Notes under the pieces: model-generated
The model's database searches: none
What the model was told of the DNA's origin: nothing
The model's input: the letters and a program-made list of their open reading frames with translations, nothing else
Origin: Nitrosomonas sp. PY1
GTDB lineage: Bacteria; Pseudomonadota; Gammaproteobacteria; Burkholderiales; Nitrosomonadaceae
Assembly: GCF_022836435.1 (NCBI RefSeq)
Contig: NZ_BQXC01000001.1
Coordinates: 140,612-204,611 of the forward strand
Direction: 5' to 3'
Length of the DNA: 64,000 nt
Part shown: positions 1-7,869 of the stretch, piece by piece
How positions within the stretch are numbered: the first letter of the stretch is position 1
Layout of the letters: each line of letters starts with the position of its first letter
Made by a program: the position numbers and the translations under genes

Positions 1-6
1 GCCATA

Positions 7-107
7 CATTCGGATTATAGTTGGAGAAGGTTCTCCTATCCCTGATGGAATTCGCTAAATAGCCCCTGATCATTGCAGCGCACTCGAAGTGCCAGGTCTC
101 GTTAAGG
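7..107. repeat. dispersed repeat, copy 1
   Basis: About 100 bp that match 3703-3802 with roughly three quarters identity by eye. The best-conserved blocks are GGAATTCGCTAAAT (about 48-61) and GCCAGGTCTCGTTAAGG (91-107). Both copies can be read on the minus strand as a peptide containing NETWHF and LANS-x-RDR, but in copy 1 a TAG lies a few codons upstream of that reading. This copy sits about 130 bp beyond the 3' end of the decayed IS110-family transposase, so it may be part of that element's end or a separate genomic repeat. The similarity is seen; the nature of the repeat is unknown. Confidence 0.6.
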
Positions 108-236
108 TTAAGCTATTTACGGTCTTACCAGATTCGCCATCATGTCATGATTGCCCTAGCAATCTGTGAAAAATTGTCCCTATTTAAAATACCAGTCTGT
201 TTTATCGATTGTTAATCAAATTAATTCCAATACCAG

Positions 237-1084
237 TTACACTGGTACGCAGTTGGCCTTAAAGGAAGTGCCTTTGGTCAGGAGTGCCCAAATAATACGC
301 GCATTTTTGTTGGCCAAAGCGACTGCCACTACATTTTTATTGCGCCTGGTCAATATTTTTCCAAGCCAGTTGTCAGATATTTCCTTGTTATCGGCATACC
401 GGATTACGGCGCGTGCACCATGAATTAACAAGGTACGCAAATAACTATCACCCCGTTTGCTGATACCGAGCAAGACTTGCTTACCTCCGCTTGAGTGTTG
501 TCTGGGAACCAGACCTAGCCAAGCCGCTAATTGCCTGCCGTTCTTGAATTCTCGTGCGTTACCTCAGGTGGCTACGATGGCGCTTGCGGTAATGGGGCCA
601 AGACCAGGGATTTTTGCCAGCTTCCGGCTGGCTTCGTTATCTTGGTGCCAGCGCTGAATTTGTATTTCCAGTTCATTGACTTGCTTATCTAGCTCTTTGA
701 GATGATCGGTCAAGCGTGCTAATAATTGCCGCATGGTCTGTGTCAGCCCGTTTTCACCATCTTCTAGTATGTCCGGCATTCGCTCGGCGATAGTATAAAT
801 TCTCTATGTACCGACAGAATCGATTGTCGCTCAACGGTCTTTTGGGTGACAAAACGCATCGTCGGTCGGCCTACTGCTTCACAGATGGCTTGTGCATCTG
901 CCACGTCATTTTTATTCGTTTTGACATATGGCTTGACAAATTGTGGTGCCATGAGCTTCACCCTGTGACCATAAAGCTCCAGTTTCCTAACCCAACGATG
1001 TACACTACCACAGGCCTCCATGCCGATCAATCACGCAAATATAGGCATATTGTGCGCTCTTCTCTTAACTGGAATTTCCGGTTA
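237..1084 (-). pseudogene. IS110-family transposase, decayed remnant
   Basis: Three minus-strand fragments together read as an IS110/IS1111-type (DEDD) transposase. Fragment 764-1030 carries LIGMEACGS and the typical VKTNKNDVADAQAICEA block. Fragment 564-779 carries MPDILEDGENGLTQ and KIPGLGPITASAI. Fragment 237-563 carries LAAWLGLVPRQHSSGGKQ and LLGISKRGDSYLRTLLIHGA, the transposase C-terminal domain. Lesions are visible: an in-frame TGA just before LIGMEA, an internal deletion plus frameshift near 780-800, and an in-frame TGA at 564-566. The N-terminal end beyond 1030 degenerates (VKRRAHNMPIFA then stop), so the 5' limit is approximate. The element cannot make an active enzyme. Confidence 0.85.
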
Positions 1085-1197
1085 GGAAGGATGAATTTTG
1101 GTTCATTTACAAAAATAACTACAGGTTTTGCAAAGTTTTAAACAATTTTCCATGTGTTTTGCTTCGTAGTTGAGTGGAAACAATTGGAATTGAAGTT

Positions 1198-1234
1198 CTT
1201 ACCGATCCAGTTAGGGATTCGGTAGGTGTTTTCC
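1198..1234 (+). terminator. hairpin with short T-run, possible terminator
   Basis: CTTACCGA-TCC (1198-1208) pairs with GGATTCGGTAGG (1215-1226), leaving one bulged base, and TGTTTTC follows. It lies in the otherwise featureless stretch 1085-1386 between the transposase remnant and the next + gene. No + gene is visible upstream for it to terminate, so its function is uncertain. Confidence 0.3.
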
Positions 1235-1386
1235 CGCGAATCTTTATACTGACATCGCAGATTTTTACCTTTTTGATGAATTATTAATGGTTTCCCTTAG
1301 CTGAGAACCAAGGTTTCCCCAATATACATTTAGCGTTGCAATCGTTAGGATGACAATATCTCAATGGTTTTATAAGGGAGCTCACC

Positions 1387-1776
1387 ATGAATTCACTGAA
1401 AGTAATCGTAATTGCTTCATATGTGTTTTTGGGGGTTGTGACCTCGGCAGTTGCCGAAGTACCAGCAGCTCCAGTTAATATTAATCCAAACGATCATGCT
1501 ACATTGGCAAGCTACTATGAGAAGCTAGCAAAAGAAGTTTCTGAAAAATTGGATACCTTTCAACAAGAGTTAGATGAGTATGAAGATCACCCATATTACT
1601 ATGGTAGAAGAGGAGAGGATCTTAAATCGCATCTACAAGCTAATATTCGTGAATATCAAAAGGAATTGACGGAAGATTTACAGGAAGCGGAATTACATAG
1701 AAAAATAGCGGACGGAAATCAAGATCGGCAATTTAACAAAGCAGAAGTAGAAACAAATAAAGTAATGATGCAATAA
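1387..1776 (+). CDS. small exported protein, family of unknown function (paralogue of 27050-27457)
   Basis: 129 residues. It starts at ATG 1387 behind AAGGGAG, a good ribosome binding site. Residues 1-23 form a signal peptide with likely cleavage after AVA. The mature part is highly charged and probably helical. It shares with the lipoprotein at 27050-27457 the pattern DHA-x-L-x(2)-YYE, then YE-x(2)-PY-x-YGR-x-G, H-x(2)-ANIREY-x-KE, and HRK-x-A. The spacing is the same, so the two are paralogues. I associate such proteins with Nitrosomonas-type genomes but know no function. The location should be periplasm. No operon partner is seen: the nearest gene upstream is the IS remnant, and ilvA converges from the other side. 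Confidence 0.8.
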   Translation: MNSLKVIVIASYVFLGVVTSAVAEVPAAPVNINPNDHATLASYYEKLAKEVSEKLDTFQQELDEYEDHPYYYGRRGEDLKSHLQANIREYQKELTEDLQEAELHRKIADGNQDRQFNKAEVETNKVMMQ

Positions 1777-1874
1777 TCTCTGATTCAGAGACTTTACTGA
1801 TTCGAATAAGTAGATTTCCTTTGGAATAACTACAAGTGGTTATCATATTGTAATTATGTTTAAGTGAGTTTCGC

Positions 1875-1899
1875 GCAGGAATCTAGAATGGATTCCTGC
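1875..1899. repeat. perfect 9-bp inverted repeat (hairpin)
   Basis: GCAGGAATC, a 7-nt loop, then GATTCCTGC, in the gap between the convergent genes 1387-1776 (+) and ilvA (-). Neither strand has a T-run on the correct side, so it is not a canonical intrinsic terminator. Its position between convergent genes still makes a 3'-end role plausible. Confidence 0.5.
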
Positions 1900-2015
1900 A
1901 AAAATAACCGTTTACACAAAAATTCTTACACTCTCATTATTTGTTTTTTTTGTTCTTCCTACTTATTTCATTCCTTATTTTTATCGCTGCGGTAATCGCT
2001 GTATTCACCAGGATG

Positions 2016-3527
2016 TTATGCAAGAAATAGCTTATACGCGAGATTCTTGGTTTCATCCCAGTAGCGATAGCCTAATTGATCAAGAAATGCCTTAAAATCG
2101 AGTTTTTCTTCAGGCGGTACCTGAATGCCAATCAGTACCCGACCATAGTCAGCACCATGATTTCGATAATGAAATAAGCTGATATTCCAGTTATGGCTCA
2201 AGTTGTTGAGGAAGTTCATCAAAGCACCTGGACGATCCGGGAATTCAAAGCGATATAGGATCTCATTAGCGACCTCACGCGCATGTCCACCGACTAAATG
2301 GCGGATATGCAGCTTCGCCATTTCGTTGTCGCTCATGTCTTCGGTAGCCAGGCCGTTTTGTCTGAGTTTCTGAATTAGCGCTTGGGCTTCTTGTTGATTA
2401 CGAATCGAAATTCCGACAAACACATGGGCAACTTTAGGATTGGAATAACGATAATTGAATTCAGTGATGCTACATCCACCCAATAAATTACAGAATTTCT
2501 TGAAGCTGCCTGGTTGCTCTGGAATGGTTACCGACATCACTGCTTCACGTTGCTCGCCAATTTCTGCGCGCTCAGAAATATGACGTAAGCGGTCAAAATT
2601 CATGTTGGCGCCAGATGCAATGGCGACCAGTGTCTCGTGCTCGATTTTTTCGCGTGCGACATAGGTCTTAATGCCAGCAATCGATAGTGCGCCAGATGGT
2701 TCCAGAATCGTGCGTGTGTCCTCAAACACATCCTTAATTGCAGCGCAAATGGCATCGGTATCGACCAAAATGACCTCATCGACCAATTCTCGGCATAACC
2801 GAAAAGTTTCCTTACCAACATGCCTTACTGCTACGCCATCCGCAAATAATCCTACTTGCGCTAATTTGACGCGGCGACCGCTTTGTAGTGAGCGGTACAT
2901 AGCATCCGAATCAACTGGCTCGACGCCGATGATTTTAATTTTTGGATGTAAGCGCTTCACATAGGCTGCTATGCCCGCAATCAGCCCTCCGCCGCCAATT
3001 GGCACAAAAATAGAATGAATATTTCCCATGTGTTGGCGCAAGATTTCCATGCCAACTGTTCCTTGCCCGGCGATTACATCCGGATCGTCATAGGGATGAA
3101 CAAACGTGACTTGTTCATCTTTCGCCAGTGTAATGGCGTGTTCGTAAGCATCGTTGTATGAGTCCCCGTATAAGGTAACCGTGGCACCATGCCCCATCAC
3201 TGCGTGCACTTTGATTTGCGGCGTGGTTACGGGCATCACTATTGTGGCACTACAACCTAATTTCTTGGCCGCAAGCGCTACGCCTTGCGCATGATTGCCT
3301 GCTGAAGCGGCAATTACACCGCGATTGCGTACTTCAGGCGGTAACTTGATCATCTTGTTGTATGCGCCACGCAATTTGAAGGAAAAAACCTGCTGCAAAT
3401 CTTCGCGTTTTAACAACACTTGATTATGGATACGCTCAGATAAGCCGGTGACGAGTTCCAGTGGGCTTTCTATTGCTACATCATAGACTTGCGCGGTCAG
3501 TATTCTTTCAAGATAATTGTTTTTCAT
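2016..3527 (-). CDS. ilvA: threonine ammonia-lyase, biosynthetic (IlvA)
   Basis: PLP enzyme converting L-threonine to 2-oxobutanoate, the first step of isoleucine synthesis, in the cytoplasm. It has 503 residues, the usual length for the long regulated form. The N-terminal fold-type II catalytic domain has the PLP lysine in SFKLRGAYNK (K51), the asparagine loop ASAGNHAQG (about 74-82) and the phosphate-binding GGGG at 178-181. Two ACT-like domains follow (about 325-400 and 420-495), the sites where isoleucine and valine act in the E. coli enzyme. It is a lone gene on the minus strand. No leader peptide or attenuator is obvious in the 340 bp upstream. Confidence 0.97.
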   Translation of the reverse strand: MKNNYLERILTAQVYDVAIESPLELVTGLSERIHNQVLLKREDLQQVFSFKLRGAYNKMIKLPPEVRNRGVIAASAGNHAQGVALAAKKLGCSATIVMPVTTPQIKVHAVMGHGATVTLYGDSYNDAYEHAITLAKDEQVTFVHPYDDPDVIAGQGTVGMEILRQHMGNIHSIFVPIGGGGLIAGIAAYVKRLHPKIKIIGVEPVDSDAMYRSLQSGRRVKLAQVGLFADGVAVRHVGKETFRLCRELVDEVILVDTDAICAAIKDVFEDTRTILEPSGALSIAGIKTYVAREKIEHETLVAIASGANMNFDRLRHISERAEIGEQREAVMSVTIPEQPGSFKKFCNLLGGCSITEFNYRYSNPKVAHVFVGISIRNQQEAQALIQKLRQNGLATEDMSDNEMAKLHIRHLVGGHAREVANEILYRFEFPDRPGALMNFLNNLSHNWNISLFHYRNHGADYGRVLIGIQVPPEEKLDFKAFLDQLGYRYWDETKNLAYKLFLA

Positions 3528-3702
3528 GACAGGAAAAGTGAGTAAAATCCAAATAAGCTTTTAATCCAGAGTTATGCCGAGGGATTTTATCATGATCAGT
3601 GTGCATAACTTCCTCGTAAAAGAAAGAGCATCCTTACATGGATGTCTCTATTCTGAAGTGGCATTCATTTTTGATGATACGCTGATTTGGGTTTCAGTCG
3701 CA

Positions 3703-3802
3703 TATTCGGGTTTTCTTGGAGAATTTTATCCGATCTCTGGTGGAATTCGCTAAATGGCTCATGATCATTACATTGTATTTGAAATGCCAGGTCTCGTTAA
3801 GG
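3703..3802. repeat. dispersed repeat, copy 2
   Basis: Second copy of the repeat at 7-107, in the 343-bp gap 3528-3870 between ilvA and the GtrA gene. Shared blocks are TGGAATTCGCTAAAT (about 3740-3754), TGATCATT and GCCAGGTCTCGTTAAGG (3786-3802). A minus-strand reading stays open across it (NETWHFKYNVMIMSH, then LANSTRDR) and ends shortly after. No transposase remains lie beside this copy, so it may be a solo remnant. The rest of 3528-3870 shows nothing recognisable. Confidence 0.55.
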
Positions 3803-3870
3803 CTTAATCGTATAGTGAAAATCTCGGTTGCTTGCGGTTGAGTTTTTTATAAGGTTTGAGAATTAATAAC

Positions 3871-4251
3871 TTATTTTTTGTAGGTCCATGATCTATGGGC
3901 AACGAAAGTTAAGAGTGGCATGATGCAAAAAGAAATAGCAACACCGATAAGGTAATGCCAGTTCAAAGTTTCGCTGACAGCAATTGCCAAAATGGAAGTG
4001 GTCAATCCTATCAGGGATACGGTAAAAAAACGCAGATAACGTTGATGCGTCAAGGTGGTTCGAAATGACCAGCGGCTATTTGCCCAAAATGAAAAAAGGT
4101 TGGCGCAAATAAAGGCAATGGCATTTGCTGGCATTGGATGGGCTAAGAAAACTTCGACCAAGCTAGTAACAATCACCAGATGTATGATCGTGTTAAAGAT
4201 GCCAATTAAAGAGAATCCAGTAAACTGCCGCCCTATTTCTCGATCAATCAT
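3871..4251 (-). CDS. GtrA-family membrane protein
   Basis: 126 residues from the start chosen here, with four predicted membrane spans and the conserved charged loop FWANSRWSF typical of GtrA (PF04138). GtrA-like proteins are thought to help move lipid-linked sugars across the inner membrane. The start MIDREIGRQ at 4251 is preferred. It overlaps the stop of the glycosyltransferase by 8 bp (ATGATTGA), whereas the 40 extra residues of a longer reading would overlap that gene heavily and look non-native. It is the second gene of a two-gene minus-strand operon with the GT2 gene, a common gtrA-gtrB type pairing. Confidence 0.88.
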   Translation of the reverse strand: MIDREIGRQFTGFSLIGIFNTIIHLVIVTSLVEVFLAHPMPANAIAFICANLFSFWANSRWSFRTTLTHQRYLRFFTVSLIGLTTSILAIAVSETLNWHYLIGVAISFCIMPLLTFVAHRSWTYKK

Positions 4252-5206
4252 GTGAGTCTTGCTTGCCGTAACATCGTCTAACGATATAAATGGGTCTTTG
4301 CTTGCTTTCGCTGTATATTCGCCCGATATATTCTCCCAAAACACCAATTCCCATGAGCTGAATACCGCCAAGAAAAAGTACTGCTGTCAGTAGTGAAGCA
4401 TAACCGGGCACATCAACGCCAAACACTAAGGTTTTTAGAACAATCCAGCAACCGTATACAAATGACAAAATGGCTATAGTAAATCCGGTGTAGGCCCATA
4501 TGGCTAATGGTACGGTACTAAAACTGGTAATGCCTTCTAATGCGAGTAGCCACAATCGACGTGGATTAAAGGTTGATTTTCCAGTTTTACGCGGTTCGAC
4601 GACAAAATCAACTGTGGTTTGTTTAAATCCAACCCAGGCAAACAAACCTTTCATAAAACGTCGGCGCTCCGGCAGTTGTTTAAGCGCTTCTACCACATGT
4701 CGATCCATTAAGCGAAAATCACCAACGTCGCGCGGAATAGCACATTCCGAGATGAGATTATGTAGGCGATAAAATTTCTGTGTAATATATCGCTGAAGCG
4801 GATAATCCGTTTCACGTGATGTGCGTCGTGCCAACACAACATCGTAACCATTTTTCCATTGCCTTACCATTTCAATGATTAATTCAGGTGGATGTTGCAA
4901 ATCAGCGTCGAGCGGAACGACTACGTTACCTCGTGCAATATCTAGGCCTGCTGTTAACGCCGCTTCTTTACCAAAATTACGTGAAAGTTCTAAAACGACA
5001 ATATTTCGATTGCGCGCCGCATGTTGACAGAGTATTGCTAGCGTATTGTCACGACTGCCATCGTCGATGCAAATAATTTCATGATGAAAATCATTTAGTT
5101 GAGACAAAGTATTTTCTAGTCGCTGAAATAATGCATCAAGCCCTTCTTCTTCATTGAAGCAGGGAATAATAATCGATAGATGCTGAAACGGTGTCATTAT
5201 TGGCAA
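4244..5206 (-). CDS. GT2-family glycosyltransferase, GtrB/DPM1-like, membrane-anchored
   Basis: 320 residues. The N-terminal GT-A domain begins SIIIPCFNEEEGL (11-23), with IDDGSRDNT (47-55) and the metal-binding D-A-D at 100-102 in VPLDADLQHP. The C-terminus holds two hydrophobic spans (about 232-256 and 265-292), the arrangement of GtrB and polyprenyl-phosphate glycosyltransferases. The enzyme probably transfers a sugar from a nucleotide donor to undecaprenyl phosphate on the cytoplasmic face. Together with the overlapping GtrA gene it suggests surface-glycan modification. The sugar cannot be read from the sequence. Confidence 0.9.
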   Translation of the reverse strand: MPIMTPFQHLSIIIPCFNEEEGLDALFQRLENTLSQLNDFHHEIICIDDGSRDNTLAILCQHAARNRNIVVLELSRNFGKEAALTAGLDIARGNVVVPLDADLQHPPELIIEMVRQWKNGYDVVLARRTSRETDYPLQRYITQKFYRLHNLISECAIPRDVGDFRLMDRHVVEALKQLPERRRFMKGLFAWVGFKQTTVDFVVEPRKTGKSTFNPRRLWLLALEGITSFSTVPLAIWAYTGFTIAILSFVYGCWIVLKTLVFGVDVPGYASLLTAVLFLGGIQLMGIGVLGEYIGRIYSESKQRPIYIVRRCYGKQDSHD

Positions 5207-5227
5207 TAAAGGAATGCTCTCATATTA

Positions 5228-5845
5228 CTAATATTCTACCGGTAGTGGATCAAGTGCTCGCCACAAATACCATGTAGCCACTGAGCGCCAGGGGCGCCAA
5301 GGCAAGGCGATTTCATTCATCTTTTTCTTATCAATCGGTTGGTTGTCATTATAGTAACGACTGATTGCACGCTGTAAGCCGATATCGTCCAATGGGAGCA
5401 CATCCGGTCGTTGCATGTGAAAAATCAGAAACATTTCTGCGGTCCACCGACCGATACCTTTGATTTGAGTTAATTCCGTGACTAATGCTTGATCAGTAAG
5501 TGTTGCCCAAGCACATTCGGGATGTGGCGTATGAGTAAAATACTGGGCCAAATCTCTTAGATAGGTTATTTTTTGCCTCGATAGCCCACATGATCGCAAC
5601 AACTCATCTTGCGATGTAAGAATTGCAGCTGGTGAAAATCCAGGTACGTTACTCATGATCTTTTGCCAAACACTTTCGGCCGCCTTAACAGAGATCTGCT
5701 GTCCCACGATTGAGCGCGCAAGCGTAGTGAATGCGCAGCCACGCGATACAATTTTCTCTTGCTTAAAACAGTGAATCAGATTCCGCAATACAGCATCGTT
5801 CTGCGCCAATTCTATTGTTGCTTGTTCCCAATAGCTCGGTGTCAT
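5228..5845 (-). CDS. DNA-3-methyladenine glycosylase II (AlkA-type, HhH-GPD)
   Basis: 205 residues, a compact AlkA without the E. coli N-terminal domain. It removes alkylated purines from DNA and starts base-excision repair. A helix-hairpin-helix reads LTQIKGIGRWTAEMF (about 125-139). The catalytic aspartate is in VLPLDDIGL (D153 or D154). SIVGQQISVKAA (45-56) is the conserved DNA-contact helix. There is no Fe-S cysteine cluster, which separates it from Nth/MutY. It lies 21 bp upstream of the GT2 gene on the same strand and diverges from the dcw cluster. Co-transcription with GT2-GtrA is possible. Confidence 0.93.
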   Translation of the reverse strand: MTPSYWEQATIELAQNDAVLRNLIHCFKQEKIVSRGCAFTTLARSIVGQQISVKAAESVWQKIMSNVPGFSPAAILTSQDELLRSCGLSRQKITYLRDLAQYFTHTPHPECAWATLTDQALVTELTQIKGIGRWTAEMFLIFHMQRPDVLPLDDIGLQRAISRYYNDNQPIDKKKMNEIALPWRPWRSVATWYLWRALDPLPVEY

Positions 5846-6071
5846 TTGACAAATGCAATACGTAAAAAGCTTCAGTATAACAAGATTGAGAAGGTTTAAT
5901 ACCTCCGAAGAATTATTGTCATTAATTCAATTATGTATAGTAGAAATATCATATAAAGCGTTCAATTTTTATTCTATCTCATTTATTTTTCTAAAAAATT
6001 ATATCTGTTCAATCCTAATGAATGTGTTCTTAAGTTATTGTCACATAAACAATAAATGTCCCAATAATTAC

Positions 6072-6134
6072 TTGACTAGATCCATTTTTTTCATTAAAGT
6101 GGAGATTAGTGCAGAAATGTGGAGATTTGTGTAT
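6072..6134 (+). promoter_or_regulatory. mra (dcw) promoter with MraZ operator repeats
   Basis: The gap 5846-6166 is AT-rich and holds one clear signal. A -35-like TTGACT (6072-6077) is followed after 17 bp by TAAAGT (6095-6100). Overlapping and following the -10 are direct repeats at exact 10-bp spacing: GTGGAG (6099-6104), GTGCAG (6109-6114), GTGGAG (6119-6124), and a weaker GTGTAT (6129-6134). GTGGWG hexamers at 10-bp spacing upstream of mraZ are the known MraZ binding pattern, so MraZ should repress this promoter. The promoter boxes are inferred; the repeats are plain in the sequence. Confidence 0.75.
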
Positions 6135-6166
6135 TTCTTGTCATTTCTAAAATGTAAAGGGGCGTT

Positions 6167-6607
6167 ATGTTTCGTGGCGTTGCGCAGCTTAACTTGGATG
6201 CGAAAGGAAGGGTGGCTATCCCTTCCAAATACCGTGACGAGCTCATGTCTTCTTGTCAAGGGCAGTTAATCGTTACTGCCGATCCTTCAAAGTGTTTATT
6301 AATTTATCCACTGCCTGCTTGGGAACCTATTGAGCAAAAATTTAACAACCTTGGCCTTGACGAGAGATCTCGGAATCTGCAGCGATTGCTGATAGGTATG
6401 GCCAGTGAGGTGGTATTGGATGGCACCAATCGCATCCTAATTCCGGCGCCGCTACGGCAATTTGCTGGATTAAATAAGGAAGTAGCTTTAGTCGGTCAGG
6501 GTGCCAAATTTGAGTTGTGGGACGATGCGCAGTGGAAATTTAAAATTGCCAATACTACTTTTATGGATGGAGATTTGCCGCCCGAATTAAAAGGGTTTTC
6601 GTTGTGA
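6167..6607 (+). CDS. mraZ: transcriptional regulator MraZ
   Basis: 146 residues, usual family length. It has two tandem AbrB-like (SpoVT) domains. The first is at about 5-50 (NLDAKGRVAIPSKYR) and the second at about 77-120 (LDGTNRILIPAPLRQFA). MraZ forms a ring-shaped oligomer that binds the repeats in front of its own operon and represses it. It starts at ATG 6167 behind AAGGGG. It is the first gene of the dcw cluster, 11 bp before rsmH, and the expected operator lies about 35-70 bp upstream. Confidence 0.97.
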   Translation: MFRGVAQLNLDAKGRVAIPSKYRDELMSSCQGQLIVTADPSKCLLIYPLPAWEPIEQKFNNLGLDERSRNLQRLLIGMASEVVLDGTNRILIPAPLRQFAGLNKEVALVGQGAKFELWDDAQWKFKIANTTFMDGDLPPELKGFSL

Positions 6608-6618
6608 TTCGCGAATAA

Positions 6619-7554
6619 ATGCATGTTTCTGTATTACTGGATGAAGCAATTGATGCATTGGCGATAAAGCCCTCTGGCATTTATGTTGATGGAACATTTG
6701 GACGGGGAGGGCATAGCACACGTATTTTGTCGCAGCTCAACGAACATGGTCGGTTAATAGCTTTCGATAAAGATACCAGTGCAATTGCTGTGGGAAATGC
6801 AACGCAAGATAAACGATTTTGTATTGTCCATGCGAGTTTCTCCGAGGTGCAACAGAGATTGCGACAAATGGAAATTACGCATATCGACGGCATGTTATTA
6901 GATTTAGGGGTGTCGTCGCCGCAATTAGAAGATGCTTCGCGTGGGTTTAGTTTTCAATCCACTGGACCTTTAGATATGCGCATGGATGTAACAAGGGGGG
7001 TGACTGCAGCGGAATGGATTGCGACAGCCACTGAGGATGAACTGAAATGGGTGATTAAAGAATATGGCGAAGAACGGTATGCTCAGCAGATTGCAAGAGC
7101 GATTATTGTGGCAAGAACGCGGCAGCCTATTGATACCACATGGCAACTTGCCAAAATTATCGCAGGTGTTGTGCGCTCGCGTCAGCGCCAGCGCGAAATT
7201 ATGCGGCACCCGGCGACGCGCACTTTTCAGGCGATCCGGATTCATATCAATCAGGAGCTTAAGGAATTGTCGGTAACGCTACCGCAATCTATTGAATTAT
7301 TGTCTGTTGGCGGAAGGTTGGTAGTCATTAGTTTTCATTCGCTAGAAGATAGGCTTGTTAAGCAATTTATGCAGCGAGAGACAGGTGTGCCCTCGCTACC
7401 TAGGCAAATACCGCTTACACAAGAAGAGTTACAGCATTGGGGGAAGCAAAAATTAAGACGGATTGGAAAAATACGTCCGGGATCAGATGAATTAAAAAAT
7501 AACCCTAGAGCGAGGAGCGCAATCATGCGAGTCGTAGAAAGAATTGCTCAGTAG
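6619..7554 (+). CDS. rsmH: 16S rRNA (cytosine1402-N4)-methyltransferase RsmH
   Basis: 311 residues. It methylates N4 of C1402 in 16S rRNA, tuning the ribosomal P site, using S-adenosylmethionine. The glycine-rich SAM motif is DGTFGRGGHS (24-33). Family signatures LLDLGVSSPQLEDASRGFSF and VISFHSLEDRLVK are intact. Formerly called MraW, it sits in its canonical place between mraZ and ftsL. It starts at ATG 6619, 11 bp after mraZ. Confidence 0.98.
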   Translation: MHVSVLLDEAIDALAIKPSGIYVDGTFGRGGHSTRILSQLNEHGRLIAFDKDTSAIAVGNATQDKRFCIVHASFSEVQQRLRQMEITHIDGMLLDLGVSSPQLEDASRGFSFQSTGPLDMRMDVTRGVTAAEWIATATEDELKWVIKEYGEERYAQQIARAIIVARTRQPIDTTWQLAKIIAGVVRSRQRQREIMRHPATRTFQAIRIHINQELKELSVTLPQSIELLSVGGRLVVISFHSLEDRLVKQFMQRETGVPSLPRQIPLTQEELQHWGKQKLRRIGKIRPGSDELKNNPRARSAIMRVVERIAQ

Positions 7555-7566
7555 GAATGATCAAGT

Positions 7567-7869
7567 TTGTTCAGAATAAATGTATTCTTTTTGGTGATAT
7601 TAATCATTTCAGCGCTAGGTGTGGTTAATGCGCAGCATACCTCGCGCAAGCTTTTTATGGCACTTGAAAATGAAAAACAAATAGAACGCAAATTGGATAT
7701 CGAATGGGGAAAGTTACAACTAGAACAAAGTACACTGATTATGCACGGTCGAATTGAGAGCATTGCGCGAGAGCATTTGAATATGATCATTCCACCTACG
7801 TCAGCAATACAAATCGTTACGATAGAAACGGCTCCTGCAGGCGTGGATTCGAGGCTGAATCGTGATTAA
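7567..7869 (+). CDS. ftsL: cell division protein FtsL
   Basis: 100 residues. It is a bitopic inner-membrane protein of the FtsQLB subcomplex, which signals to FtsWI at the septum. A short cytoplasmic end is followed by one span (about 4-20) and a periplasmic coiled coil containing QHTSRKLF and EWGKLQLEQS, typical of beta- and gammaproteobacterial FtsL. The start is TTG 7567 with AGGA about 10 bp upstream. No ATG in this frame leaves the membrane span intact. It overlaps ftsI by 8 bp. Confidence 0.93.
   Translation: MFRINVFFLVILIISALGVVNAQHTSRKLFMALENEKQIERKLDIEWGKLQLEQSTLIMHGRIESIAREHLNMIIPPTSAIQIVTIETAPAGVDSRLNRD

Noticed and set aside
1875..1899. Perfect hairpin as an intrinsic terminator of ilvA or of the 1387 gene
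   Set aside because: The A/T-run is on the wrong side for both strands, so it is listed only as an inverted repeat.
3754..3807. Short + frame beginning MAHDHYIVFEMPGLVKA in repeat copy 2
   Set aside because: 17 codons without a ribosome binding site, and the ATG is replaced in copy 1. Treated as repeat sequence.
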